Shown: positions 1 to 8,974 of the stretch, one piece after another
Layout: each line of letters starts with the position of its first letter
How positions within the stretch are numbered: the stretch's first letter is position 1
NCBI RefSeq assembly: GCF_009826975.1
Contig: NZ_WUMO01000003.1
Location: 62,001 to 126,000 of the forward strand
DNA from: Flavobacterium sp. HBTb2-11-1
GTDB taxonomy: Bacteria > Bacteroidota > Bacteroidia > Flavobacteriales > Flavobacteriaceae
Length of the DNA: 64,000 nucleotides
Reading direction: 5' to 3'
Made by a program: the position numbers and the translations under genes
Notes under the pieces: model-generated
Seen by the model: the letters and a program-made list of their open reading frames with translations, nothing else
What the model was told of the DNA's origin: nothing
Database searches by the model: none

Positions 1-2188
1 AGCGCAAATTATTGTTGTCAATTGCAATTGCAGTTACCAGATAATTACCATTTTTTAGTTTTTCTGATGATAATTGCAACGAAACCGCCGTGTCATTTTT
101 ATTGAAACGATAATTCACTTTCAACGTATCCGAAACTGTTTTGCCTTCTTTTGTTTTTCCGACGGCAACTAAAATATTTTCCCCTTTCGTAAAATTGACA
201 TCCCAAGTTAAACCATTTGCAGGATAAAGAGCAAGATTTCGCTGTTTTTCTCCTAGTGATTTTCCGTTATGGAAAAAAGTCACTTTCTCACAATTACTGA
301 AAACGCTTATCGTTCTCAGTGTGCCTTCAGGACCTTGGCGTTCTGTCCAAGTATGCGATTCGATGTAAGCGAAAGGTGCTGTTGCCCAATAGCTTTTAAA
401 AACATAATAAGCATCTTTCGGAATTCCGTTTCGGTCTGTCAATCCTTTTTGGTTCATGTACGGAATATCGTCTTCAGGACGCAAAGGCGTTGCAAAATCC
501 TTAAATGCCCATTGTATGTTACCCACGAACGTTGGGTCATTCTCGGATATATGCAAATGCCAGTCAAATAAATCAACGATATAATTTTCGCTCCAATCCC
601 CAATTTGTGCAATGTTAGCGACTTTAGTCTGTACAATGGCTTCTTCCCATCCTTCGGCTTTTATTACATTTTCACCTGTAATTGGGTTTTCGCTATGACG
701 TCCAACATGACTATCTCCGCCATATTCGGCATGAATAAAATGTTTGTATTCTTTCTTGTAAACATCAATCGCTTTTTGGTAGCTTTTATAGCTTCCAGAA
801 TACCATCCAGACCAGATAGAAGGGGAGAATACATCTACAATATGCGAACCTTCGTAATATTTTCTGATAGCCGTTTTTCTTGTCGGATCAAGTTTGTGAG
901 CAATATCATTTAATTCATTTAAAAACGTATTGGTTTTTTCTGCGTTATCACCATCAGGAAAATCAGGAAGCCAGTTTATTTCGTTTCCTAAAGACCAGAT
1001 AATAATACTCGGATGATTATAATTTTGATTGATGATTTCAGCCAGCATATTTTTGGTATTCGTTTTCCAAACGTCATTTCCAATTCCGCCGCGGCACCAA
1101 GGCAATTCATCCCAAACCAAAAGTCCAAGTTCATCGCAGGCTTTATAAACTTCTGGATCTTGCGGATAATGTGCTAAACGGACAAAATTAGCGCCCATTT
1201 CTTTAATCGATTTCATATCAGCCCAATGCTGTTCGTTGCTCATCGCAGCGCCAACACCAGCTTGTTCTTCATGGCGATGCGTTCCTCGAATTAATAATCT
1301 TTTTCCATTCAAATAAAAAGGGCCATGATCTTTAAATTCAAACCATCTGAAGCCAACTTTTTCTGAAATACTGTCTTTAATCTGATTTTTTTCTGATAAA
1401 ACAGCAGAAAGTCTGTATAGATTTGGTTTTTCAGTATCCCAAAGTTCGGGGTTTTTGATGTTTTCAAAAGTGATTGTTGAAGTTCTATCTGTAACCAAAA
1501 CGGTTTTGCTCGCTACTTTTTTCCCTTTCGGATTTTTAAGCGTTACAGTTAAAGATAAGTCCTTTGAATTGTCAGGATTTACAAAAGAAGAAACAACTTG
1601 TAGGGAAGCTTTTTTTGAAGAAACTTCAGGAGTTGTAATTTTTATATTTTCGATATGATTTTTGTATTTCGAAACTAGCCAGACGTCGCGCGTGATTCCT
1701 CCATAAATGAAGAAATCGCTTTTTTGAGACGGAATAATTTCGATATCATAACTATTATCCACACGAGCAAAAATATCGTTGTTTCCTTCTTTTATGAAAT
1801 TCGTAATATCAATAGAAAAACCAATATAACCGCCAATATGCGATCCCGCTTCTTTTCCGTTGACATATACTTTTGTGGTTACATTCGAGCCTTCAAAGTA
1901 TAAAGAGTAAACTCTGTTTTTATCGATTTGCGGAATATTTAATTTTTTTTGATACCAGCTTGCATCGCGTCGGTAACCTGGATTTAAGTCGGTTGCATCT
2001 TCGGCATTCCAAGTATGCGGTAAATTTAAAGAAGTCCAGTTGGAAGCTTTTTGCGCTTCGTTTAATTTTTGAGTATCATTTTCTAAATAAAGCCAATTGT
2101 CGTTAATGTTCATCTTTGTCTGAGCAAAACTGCTCAGACAAATCTGAAACAAAACAAAAAGTGCAAAAGTTGAAAAAGTTTTTTTCAT
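1..2188 (-). CDS. GH2 family beta-glycosidase (beta-galactosidase-like), 3' end cut by window edge
   Basis: The frame is open from an ATG at 2188 to the window edge, so about 729 residues are visible and the C-terminus is missing. An N-terminal signal peptide (MKKTFSTFALFVLF...SSFAQ) points to export. A jelly-roll sugar-binding domain follows (LPHTWN near residue 50, VYVNGKEAGSHIGGY near 105), then an Ig-like domain and a TIM barrel. The barrel carries the GH2 signatures RGTHRHEEQ, NHPSIIIWSLGNE (acid/base Glu) and HAEYGGDSH (probable nucleophile Glu). The family hydrolyses beta-linked galactose, glucuronate or mannose from chain ends, and the sequence alone does not settle which. It is the last visible gene of the susC-susD-GH88-GH2 series, 72 bp downstream of GH88. 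I infer trimming of imported or periplasmic oligosaccharides. Confidence 0.88.
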   Translation of the reverse strand, partial: MKKTFSTFALFVLFQICLSSFAQTKMNINDNWLYLENDTQKLNEAQKASNWTSLNLPHTWNAEDATDLNPGYRRDASWYQKKLNIPQIDKNRVYSLYFEGSNVTTKVYVNGKEAGSHIGGYIGFSIDITNFIKEGNNDIFARVDNSYDIEIIPSQKSDFFIYGGITRDVWLVSKYKNHIENIKITTPEVSSKKASLQVVSSFVNPDNSKDLSLTVTLKNPKGKKVASKTVLVTDRTSTITFENIKNPELWDTEKPNLYRLSAVLSEKNQIKDSISEKVGFRWFEFKDHGPFYLNGKRLLIRGTHRHEEQAGVGAAMSNEQHWADMKSIKEMGANFVRLAHYPQDPEVYKACDELGLLVWDELPWCRGGIGNDVWKTNTKNMLAEIINQNYNHPSIIIWSLGNEINWLPDFPDGDNAEKTNTFLNELNDIAHKLDPTRKTAIRKYYEGSHIVDVFSPSIWSGWYSGSYKSYQKAIDVYKKEYKHFIHAEYGGDSHVGRHSENPITGENVIKAEGWEEAIVQTKVANIAQIGDWSENYIVDLFDWHLHISENDPTFVGNIQWAFKDFATPLRPEDDIPYMNQKGLTDRNGIPKDAYYVFKSYWATAPFAYIESHTWTERQGPEGTLRTISVFSNCEKVTFFHNGKSLGEKQRNLALYPANGLTWDVNFTKGENILVAVGKTKEGKTVSDTLKVNYRFNKNDTAVSLQLSSEKLKNGNYLVTAIAIDNNNLR

Positions 2189-2300
2189 AGTTAAAAAGGT
2201 TCATAGTTACAAAGGTTCAAAGGTTTTCTGGCTTAAAGTTCAAAGGTTCAAAAACCTTTGTTACTTTGAACCTTTGAGCCTTTGCGCCTTTATTAAAGCT
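2189..2300. repeat. Inverted repeat of AAAGGTTC words between GH88 and GH2
   Basis: Words of the type AAAGGTTCAAAGGTT on the left are complemented by AACCTTTG/GAACCTTTGAGCC on the right, forming a long imperfect hairpin. The right arm extends into the GH88 coding region and supplies its last codons and stop. Similar AACAAAG words recur near 45200-45320. It may act as an mRNA processing or attenuation structure; that role is inference. Confidence 0.6.
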
Positions 2301-3451
2301 TCCAAAAAATAATAATCGGCGTAAATTATTGGTTCGTCAATTTCGTCATGTTTTGGCCAGTTTCCAGTACTGTGATCAAATAAGAAAGGTGCTTTGATCT
2401 TAGCATCTAAAATATATTTACCCGTTTGTACTGAAGTCATCAGTTTATCTGCAAAAGCCAAATAACTGTCATTTTTTGTGTAACCATACAATTCGTATAG
2501 GGCAGACGCAATTACCATTGCTGCAGAAACATCTCTTGCCGAATTTGGAATGCTAGGATCTTTAAAATCCCAATACGGAATTCCGTCTTCTGGCAGGTTT
2601 TTATTCGTCATAAAAAACTTCGCTGTTCCTTCGGCTTGCTTTAAGTATGCTGGATCTTTTGTATATCGATATGACATCGTGAATCCGTAAACTGCCCAAG
2701 CCTGACCGCGAGCCCAAACCGAATCATCATTGTATCCTTGAAGAGTCGTTTTCTTTCTAACTTCACCAGTTGTTGGATTATAATCGATAACGTGATAACA
2801 AGAGTTGTCTGCTCTAAACTGATTTTTTAAAGTTGTGTTGGCGTGCTGAATCGCAACGTCACGATATTTTGGATTTCCTGATATTTTAGATGCTTCAAAA
2901 AGCAATTCCAGATTCATCATATTATCAATGATAACTGGATAATCCCAAATTTCCTTGTTGAAATCCCAAGAACGAATCGCGCCCACTTTTGGGTTGAATC
3001 TTTTGCATAAAGTTTCGGCGCCTTTTACAATTACCGCTTCGTATTCTTTCTTGTTTTCCACTTTCAGCGCTTCTCCAAAACTGCAAAACACTTTAAAACC
3101 TACGTCATGCGAATTGCTGTTGACACTTTCCTTTTTGCTGAAAGGAGTCCATTTTTGTGCTTGTTCTTTATATTTTGAATCGCCTGTCAATCGGTACAGT
3201 TGCCAAAGATTTCCAGCAAAAAAACCGCTTGTCCAGTCTCTAGATGGCACTTTGCGGATTTCGAGAGTTTTGGTATTCATGCTTCTTGGCATCGACATCG
3301 AATCTACTGGATAATCTAGTAGCATTTTGTAACGCGTTTCGAGTAAATTATTTTTCGCTGTTGTGCTTTTTGTTTGAGAATTAACCCCAGATTTGCACGC
3401 TGTTGCCAGCGATGCAAACCCAAGGATTAAAATGAAACTAATTTTATTCAT
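2261..3451 (-). CDS. GH88 unsaturated glucuronyl hydrolase, lipoprotein
   Basis: This 396-residue protein has a lipoprotein signal (LATAC, Cys19) and an alpha/alpha-toroid of the GH88 family. Members remove 4,5-unsaturated glucuronate from the non-reducing end of oligosaccharides made by polysaccharide lyases. Visible motifs are SHDVGF (around residue 115, first catalytic Asp), IIDNMMNLELL (around 175, second catalytic Asp), GYNDDSVWARGQAW, PEDGIPYWDF and RDVSAAMV. The length fits the family. It lies 571 bp downstream of susD on the same strand and just before GH2. Its substrate implies that a lyase acts upstream in the same pathway; the beta-helix protein at 13476-15104 is the local candidate. 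The last residues (about KAQRLKGSK) are encoded by an intergenic-type repeat. Confidence 0.92.
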   Translation of the reverse strand: MNKISFILILGFASLATACKSGVNSQTKSTTAKNNLLETRYKMLLDYPVDSMSMPRSMNTKTLEIRKVPSRDWTSGFFAGNLWQLYRLTGDSKYKEQAQKWTPFSKKESVNSNSHDVGFKVFCSFGEALKVENKKEYEAVIVKGAETLCKRFNPKVGAIRSWDFNKEIWDYPVIIDNMMNLELLFEASKISGNPKYRDVAIQHANTTLKNQFRADNSCYHVIDYNPTTGEVRKKTTLQGYNDDSVWARGQAWAVYGFTMSYRYTKDPAYLKQAEGTAKFFMTNKNLPEDGIPYWDFKDPSIPNSARDVSAAMVIASALYELYGYTKNDSYLAFADKLMTSVQTGKYILDAKIKAPFLFDHSTGNWPKHDEIDEPIIYADYYFLEALIKAQRLKGSK

Positions 3452-4022
3452 ATTACTAATTAATCTTTATTTTTAGTTTCTATACTAAAATGTTAGACGC
3501 GGATTGTACGGATTCGCTATCGCAATCCCGATAGCTATCGAGAGCTGATTTGGACGTTTTTTTTATTTCACACAGATTTAAAAAGATTTTAGCAGATTCA
3601 AACAGATTAATTTTGAAATGCGCTAAAAAAATATTCTCTCGCTCCCGATAGCTATCGGATTGCAGATTTTGGAGATTTTTTTATTCATCTAATACATATT
3701 GATTGTAATTAGATCTGCTCACCCAAGCGTTTACGAATAGGCGAAGCAATCTTCCAAATCTGCGGGAAAAATAAATCAGCGTTATCTGCAAAAATCCTTT
3801 TAAAATCTGTGTGAAACCAAAGACGCATAATCTGTTTTTTTATTTTCTCACAGATTGAGCAGATTGAGCTAATTTTTTTTTTACTTCAGGCAGATTAAAA
3901 ATATTTTTTAAATTTAATCTGTTAAATCTGCTGGAAACCATCGATTCAAATTAGTCCTAAATAGCTATCGGGATCGCGATAGCGAATCCGTTTCATCCGT
4001 GTTCAATACTAATTATGCTAAA
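3452..4022. repeat. 571-bp gap filled by nested inverted repeats
   Basis: No gene is seen. Outer arms at about 3509-3541 and 3959-3992 share CGGATTCGCTATCGC and GATAGCTATCG in opposite orientation. Inside are arms of the CACAGATTTAAAA type (about 3565-3590 against 3795-3822), a GATAGCTATCGG palindrome at 3642-3658, and more AGATT/AATCT words at about 3850-3945. The region separates susD from GH88 in the same transcription direction. A stable RNA fold that lowers downstream expression is possible but unproven. Confidence 0.65.
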
Positions 4023-5543
4023 TTAATAACCCGGATTATTAGGTTTTAGATTCGGATTAATAGCCAATTCTGTTCCTGGCAATGGCCATAAATAATCTCG
4101 GTTTGGATCAAAATTGGCATGCGGTTCTAAACCGTTTGGTCCAAATACTTCTGGTCCGATTTTTAACCTTTTGATGTCGTACCATCTCACATATTCAAAC
4201 GCCAATTCTAATCTTCTTTCATCAATAACCATTTTTCTGAAATCGGTTTGAGAAAGTCCTGGCGTTACATTTGCCGGGAACGAAACCAGTTTTCCAGCTT
4301 TATTTCTCGCTCTTGCACGAACACGGTTTACGTAACCATCAGCTTCAGTTGTTCCTGGATTAATTTCGTTTAAAGCTTCAGCAGCAGTTAGTAAAACTTC
4401 TGCGAAACGCATTGTAATGTAATTGTGCTGAGAAGTTCTTCCATTCGCTCCAGCTTTCCCCGGAAAACGGAAATATTTAGCAATATGTGGACGTGGCGCT
4501 TTTTCATTGTCGCTTGAAGGATAAACCTGAAGCGATCCGCCTGGACCTGTTTTCTTTCTGATAATGGTATCAAAACTTACGGCTCTTCTATAATCTCTCT
4601 GATCCCAAGTATTGAATACTTTTAATGACGGAACAGCAACAGAAAACCCTTGTCCGTAACTATAACTGTCATCTTTTAACGATCCTGTAAAAAACGCGGT
4701 ATAATCTTGACCGTAATTTCCAGAAGTCAAGTTGTTAAAGTCAATTGTAAATAAAGGTTCTTTTAAAGAAGCTGTTTTGGTAGCATTGAATAAATCCTGA
4801 AAATCAGCATCAAGACCTAAACCAAATTTGGCTTCGTTTGTAATAACAAATTTGGCTTCGTCGTACGCTTTTTGAAAATTTCCTAAAGTCAGGTAAACAG
4901 AAGCCAAATACCCTGCAGCAGTACCTTTTCCAGGAACAGCTTTTACTTTTGGTTTGTCATCTAGCCATTGTTTGGCAAATTCCAAATCGGCAATGATTTT
5001 TGGGTAAACGTCTGCTTCTTTTGTTTTGCTAAGGGAATTTACTTGATTCACATCATTTACAACAAAATCAACATAAGGAATATCTCCAAATAGGCGCACT
5101 AAATGATAGTAAGCAAAAGCTCTTGCAAAATACGCCTGAGCCACAATGGCATTTACTTTTGCTGGATCTCCAGGTGTTTTTTTAGCACCTTCAATGGCTT
5201 GATTTGCCGCGGTAATAATTACATACGATTGTGGCCAAAAGTTAGCTACAAGTGCATTGGTGTCATTCATCGACATGTCGTTTACGTCAATACGTGCAGC
5301 CTGAGTGGTTCTATCGCCGATGTCAGCCATATCATCACGAAGCATAAGGGCAATTGTAAATTCTCTTCCCCAATAATTGTTGTGGGCAATATTAGCGAAA
5401 GCTCCATTTACAGCAGCTTGCAAATCGTCTGTATTGTTGAAAAAGTTCTCTGGACGAATAATTCCTACTGGTTTTTCTTCCAGATCAGAACAGCTGAAAA
5501 ACGCCATTGTTCCGAAGCAAAGAAAAGCTATATATTTTTTCAT
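4023..5543 (-). CDS. SusD/RagB-family glycan-binding outer-membrane lipoprotein
   Basis: This 506-residue lipoprotein has a signal ending in FFSC (Cys18), followed by SDLEE, an acidic surface-export signal typical of this phylum. It has SusD-like tetratricopeptide helices: NNTDDLQAAVNGAF near the N-terminus, AQAYFARAFAYYHLVRLFGDIPYV around residues 135-160, and a C-terminal FAEVLLTAAEALNEI/ERRLELAFEYVRWYDIKRL section that is diagnostic for RagB/SusD. It caps the SusC transporter at the cell surface and binds the oligosaccharide. It follows susC by 205 bp, a gap that contains a structured repeat. The ligand is inferred from the neighbours to be a uronate-containing glycan. Confidence 0.95.
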   Translation of the reverse strand: MKKYIAFLCFGTMAFFSCSDLEEKPVGIIRPENFFNNTDDLQAAVNGAFANIAHNNYWGREFTIALMLRDDMADIGDRTTQAARIDVNDMSMNDTNALVANFWPQSYVIITAANQAIEGAKKTPGDPAKVNAIVAQAYFARAFAYYHLVRLFGDIPYVDFVVNDVNQVNSLSKTKEADVYPKIIADLEFAKQWLDDKPKVKAVPGKGTAAGYLASVYLTLGNFQKAYDEAKFVITNEAKFGLGLDADFQDLFNATKTASLKEPLFTIDFNNLTSGNYGQDYTAFFTGSLKDDSYSYGQGFSVAVPSLKVFNTWDQRDYRRAVSFDTIIRKKTGPGGSLQVYPSSDNEKAPRPHIAKYFRFPGKAGANGRTSQHNYITMRFAEVLLTAAEALNEINPGTTEADGYVNRVRARARNKAGKLVSFPANVTPGLSQTDFRKMVIDERRLELAFEYVRWYDIKRLKIGPEVFGPNGLEPHANFDPNRDYLWPLPGTELAINPNLKPNNPGY

Positions 5544-5579
5544 AGTATTTTTATTAGAGCTAATTGGATGTAATTAATT

Positions 5580-5722
5580 TTAACACATAGAGACATAGGT
5601 TTAAAACTCTTAAAAAGGCGTTTCACTTATCTAAAACACACATAGAAAGCTATGTGTTAGAAACCATGTTTCTTTCTGCATTCTTTACGTAACGCATAAA
5701 ATCTATGTTTCTATGTGTTTAA
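5580..5722 (-). repeat. Structured ~145-bp CACATAG element, copy 1 (between susC and susD)
   Basis: Arms at 5582-5598 (AACACATAGAGACATAG) and 5703-5720 form an inverted repeat. An internal palindrome at 5638-5657 pairs ACACATAG with CTATGTGT, and the marker GTGAAACGCC lies on the minus strand near 5617-5628. A homologous element lies at 38961-39104. Both copies have the same orientation relative to transcription of their operon. The function is unknown. Confidence 0.65.
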
Positions 5723-5748
5723 TTAATAGACCCAAAGAGGTTATTAGA

Positions 5749-8700
5749 TTAAAATTTTAAATTGAATCCTGCCGTAAATGTTCTTACGTTTGGATATCCT
5801 CCATAATCCAATCCTAAATTGGTATTACTTCTTGAGTTGGTGTCGTTTAAATAATTCGTTTCAGGGTCTGTACCTGGATAATCTGTAATCGTCCAAAGGT
5901 TTTGCGCGCTGATGTAAAAACGAACTTTGCTTAGGCCTATTTTTGACACAATTTTTTCATCTAAGCTATATCCGATAGAGATGTTTTTTAGACGGATATA
6001 ACTTCCATCATAAACAAATCTTGAAGTAATTCTTTTGGTTCTAGCAGCATTTGCAGGAACATTTGTATCCGTATTAGTCGGTGTCCAAGCATCTAAAACT
6101 TCGGTTGTAGCATTGTTGTTTCCAGAAGCCAATTCCATCAAAGTATAGTTTAGGATTTGATTTCCTTGCGAACCTTGAAAGAAAATATTCAGATCAAGAT
6201 TTTTATAGGTGAAATCATTGTTAAATCCGAAGATGAAATCTGGATTTGGGTTTCCAATGATGGTCTTATCCTGAGAATCTAATTTTCCGTCGCCATTGTA
6301 ATCTCTGAATTTTTCTCCTCCAGGAGCCGTTTCAAAGTTTCCTGGTAATACCGTTTCTCCTTGTTGAATTACACCATCATAAATAAATCCGAAGAAAGAG
6401 CCAACCGGTTGTCCAACTCTTAAAATCTGTGACTCAGTCGCTAAGAAATGCCCAGGCGCAGAGTTGATTAAAAGATCTTTATTATCGGCTAATTTTAATA
6501 CTTTATTTTTGTTTGAAGAAATATTAAAGTTGGTTGACCAAGTAAAATCTGCACCAATGAAATTTCTAGTGTTAATACCCAATTCCCATCCTTTATTTTC
6601 TAATTCACCTACGTTTTGAAGCTGAGAAGCAATTCCAGAAATTCCAGGAAGTGGTCTGTTGAACAACAAATCTTTGGTAATTGTTTTATAATAATCCGCC
6701 GTTATGCTGATTCTATTGTCAAACAAACCTAAATCAATTCCGTAATCTTGCTGATAAGACGTTTCCCATTTTAAATTCGGATTATCTAATGAAGTCAGCT
6801 GAACCGCATTGGTAATCACGTCACCGCTTACATAATAGATTTCAGAGAATCTAGAAAGAGTAGAGTAGGCACCAATTGAAGGATTTCCTGTTGCTCCGTA
6901 ACTTGCTCTTAATTTTAAGTTTGAAACCGTTTTATTGTCTTTTAAGAAGTTTTCTTTGCTAATGTTCCATCCAATTGCTCCAGAAGGGAAAGTTCCGTAT
7001 TTATAGTTTTTACTAAAGCTAGAAGAACCGTCTCGTCTTGCTGTGAAGGTCAGTAAATATTTATCAGCATAATCAAAATTCAACCTTCCGAAAGCAGAGA
7101 TTAATTCCGTTTCAGATAAGCCAGAATCCGGTTTTAAGAAAACTGTTCCTGCTCCCAAATTTCTATACGAATTGGTATTCGTTAAAAATCCTCTTGAAGC
7201 AGCATACGAATTTTCGTTTTTGTTTTTTTGATATGAATATCCTCCCAAAACCGTCAGCATTCCTTTGTCAATAATTTCACGTTTGAAAGTCAAATAATTC
7301 TCTGTTAGGAAAGAAGAAAATCGTGTATTGTTTACAGAAGCTTCTCCTTTGATATTTTTTCCGGCAATTAATGTTGAAGGAATAAATCTCCCAGTTTGCG
7401 AATTACTATCGGTTAAACCTAAAGTGGTTTTAAAATCTAGATCTTTTGTGATTTGATATTGAGCGAAGAAATTGTTTCGGTTTGTAACAGAAACGGTTTC
7501 CAAGATATTCTCCATTGCTGTTGCGTAAGGATTGTCAATATCATCACCAATTGGAGCTGTTGTCGTGTAAGTTCCGTCAGCATTATAAATTCCTTTATCA
7601 GGCATAAAACGATACGCCGATGCGATAACACCCGCAGCTCCAGTTCCTCCAGCGCTAGTCTGGCTTACGATTCCTTCTTTGTTCTGTTTGCTTGTAAAAG
7701 TGTTTAAGCCCATTTTGAATTTTGGAGATAAATCAGCTTCAAGATTTCCTACGATTGTGTATTTGTCAATTCCTGAATTGATTACAACACCATTTTGATT
7801 GAAATACGTTCCAGAAACATAATATCTTATATTTTCAGATCCGCCAGAAAAAGACAATTGTGAATTCGAAATCATTCCATCACGATAAATTACATCTTGC
7901 CAATCTGTATTTGCTGGACCTTGAGTATGCGTTGTAAAACTTTTTCTGTAAGCTGCAAACTGGTCTGCATTCAATAAATGCAATTTGTTATTTACCGATT
8001 GGACAGAAGTCGAATTGCTAAACTCAATTACTGGTTTTCCTGGTTTTCCTTTTTTTGTCGTTACCATAATAACCCCGTTAGAACCTCTTGATCCGTAAAT
8101 AGCAGTTGCAGATGCATCTTTTAAAACCTCAATAGAAGCAATGTCCTGCGGTGCTGGCATAGAAACGCCTGCAAAACCGTCCACAACAATCAGAGCATCT
8201 CCACTTGCATTAATTGAAGTTCCTCCACGAACTCTGATTTTTACAGGAGCTCCAGGTTCACCACCGTTATTGGTCATTACCGAAACACCCGCAGCACGAC
8301 CTTGTAAAGCCTGCTCAGCATTTAAAAGAGGAAAAGCAGTCAGTTCTTTTGCTGTAACAGAAGATACAGAACCTGTTATGTCGCTCTTTTTACGTGTTCC
8401 GTAACCTACTACGATAACTTCGTCTAGTGCTTTTGTATCTGGTTTTAAGCTTACATTGATTACGCTTTTGGTTCCAACTGGAACTTCAACCGTTTGAAAT
8501 CCGACGAAATTGAAAACTAAGACAGCATTTTTCTCTCCTACAATCACAGTATAATTTCCGTCCATATCGGCAGAAGCGCCTACAGAAGAATTTTTGATGT
8601 AAACATTGGCACCAGGAAGTCCAAGTAAATCTTCACTAGAAGTTATTTTTCCGGTCACTTTTCGTTCTTGTGCGTGCATCACGATATTTATCAGTAAAAA

Positions 8701-8751
8701 AGATACCAGTAAACACCATTTAAACGATTTGTTTGTTTGGTTTGTAAACAT
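5749..8751 (-). CDS. SusC/RagA-family TonB-dependent outer-membrane transporter
   Basis: This 1000-residue protein has a signal peptide (to about residue 28, MHAQ), a carboxypeptidase-D-like regulatory domain (about 30-108, GLPGANVYIKNSSVG), a TonB box region (DEVIVVGYGT, about 112-121), a plug (about 125-240, with DIASIEVLKDASATAIYGSRGSNGV) and a beta barrel ending in aromatic-rich TAGFNLKF. It imports oligosaccharides across the outer membrane using TonB energy together with the SusD partner downstream. It has no STN domain, which fits regulation by the neighbouring hybrid two-component sensor rather than by an anti-sigma factor. A TACATTTG -7 box lies at 8876-8883 on the minus strand, with a possible short leader reading frame between it and this gene. 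Confidence 0.96.
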   Translation of the reverse strand: MFTNQTNKSFKWCLLVSFLLINIVMHAQERKVTGKITSSEDLLGLPGANVYIKNSSVGASADMDGNYTVIVGEKNAVLVFNFVGFQTVEVPVGTKSVINVSLKPDTKALDEVIVVGYGTRKKSDITGSVSSVTAKELTAFPLLNAEQALQGRAAGVSVMTNNGGEPGAPVKIRVRGGTSINASGDALIVVDGFAGVSMPAPQDIASIEVLKDASATAIYGSRGSNGVIMVTTKKGKPGKPVIEFSNSTSVQSVNNKLHLLNADQFAAYRKSFTTHTQGPANTDWQDVIYRDGMISNSQLSFSGGSENIRYYVSGTYFNQNGVVINSGIDKYTIVGNLEADLSPKFKMGLNTFTSKQNKEGIVSQTSAGGTGAAGVIASAYRFMPDKGIYNADGTYTTTAPIGDDIDNPYATAMENILETVSVTNRNNFFAQYQITKDLDFKTTLGLTDSNSQTGRFIPSTLIAGKNIKGEASVNNTRFSSFLTENYLTFKREIIDKGMLTVLGGYSYQKNKNENSYAASRGFLTNTNSYRNLGAGTVFLKPDSGLSETELISAFGRLNFDYADKYLLTFTARRDGSSSFSKNYKYGTFPSGAIGWNISKENFLKDNKTVSNLKLRASYGATGNPSIGAYSTLSRFSEIYYVSGDVITNAVQLTSLDNPNLKWETSYQQDYGIDLGLFDNRISITADYYKTITKDLLFNRPLPGISGIASQLQNVGELENKGWELGINTRNFIGADFTWSTNFNISSNKNKVLKLADNKDLLINSAPGHFLATESQILRVGQPVGSFFGFIYDGVIQQGETVLPGNFETAPGGEKFRDYNGDGKLDSQDKTIIGNPNPDFIFGFNNDFTYKNLDLNIFFQGSQGNQILNYTLMELASGNNNATTEVLDAWTPTNTDTNVPANAARTKRITSRFVYDGSYIRLKNISIGYSLDEKIVSKIGLSKVRFYISAQNLWTITDYPGTDPETNYLNDTNSRSNTNLGLDYGGYPNVRTFTAGFNLKF

Positions 8752-8778
8752 TCATTTTTTGGTTTTAGAGTTAATAAG

Positions 8779-8871
8779 TTAGATTAAGTAGAAAAACAAT
8801 AAACTCATTCCGATGACGAGAATGACAAATAAAATTTGAAGCACTAAGTAACTCGTTTTTTTGATTTTCAT
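8779..8871 (-). CDS. Possible 30-residue membrane micropeptide in the susC leader
   Basis: An ATG at 8871 opens a 30-codon frame ending in TAA at 8779-8781. It starts MKIKKTSYLVLQ and continues as one uninterrupted hydrophobic stretch (ILFVILVIGMSLL, then FFYLI). A short basic N-terminus followed by a single membrane helix is the classic micropeptide pattern. The ATG lies only 4 bp after the candidate -7 box at 8876-8883, so the message would be leaderless or nearly so. The frame ends 27 bp before susC. It could be chance, because the region is AT-rich. No family is recognised. Confidence 0.35.
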   Translation of the reverse strand: MKIKKTSYLVLQILFVILVIGMSLLFFYLI

Positions 8872-8875
8872 ATCG

Positions 8876-8883
8876 CAAATGTA
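8876..8883 (-). promoter_or_regulatory. Bacteroidetes -7 box TACATTTG upstream of susC
   Basis: On the minus strand the sequence reads TACATTTG, matching the TAnnTTTG -7 consensus. A TTG at 8908-8910 is 24 bp upstream, somewhat farther than the usual spacing of about 19. Transcription would start near 8870, giving a leader of about 118 nt to susC. Confidence 0.5.
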
Positions 8884-8908
8884 AAAGCCGAAAACGATAT
8901 AGAAATAC

Positions 8909-8945
8909 AAAAAAGGGTATCTAAAAATACAGATACCCTTTTTTT
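8909..8945 (-). terminator. Rho-independent terminator after the hybrid sensor gene
   Basis: The stem pairs GGGTATCT (8915-8922) with AGATACCC (8931-8938) around an 8-nt loop. It is flanked by an A-run on the left and a T-run on the right, so it could work in both directions. It lies downstream of the sensor gene and just upstream of the susC promoter, which isolates the two transcripts. Confidence 0.8.
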
Positions 8946-8974
8946 AACCCTTTAAAACAGTGGAGTGTTTAAAT

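Noticed and set aside
605..913. 102-residue plus-strand frame inside the GH2 gene
   Set aside because: It is antisense to an intact GH2 catalytic region, with no supporting start signal.
5103..5573. Long plus-strand frame (156 residues) opposite the first susD
   Set aside because: It lies wholly antisense to a clear SusD gene, has no family resemblance, and its composition is what antisense of a Bacteroidota gene gives.
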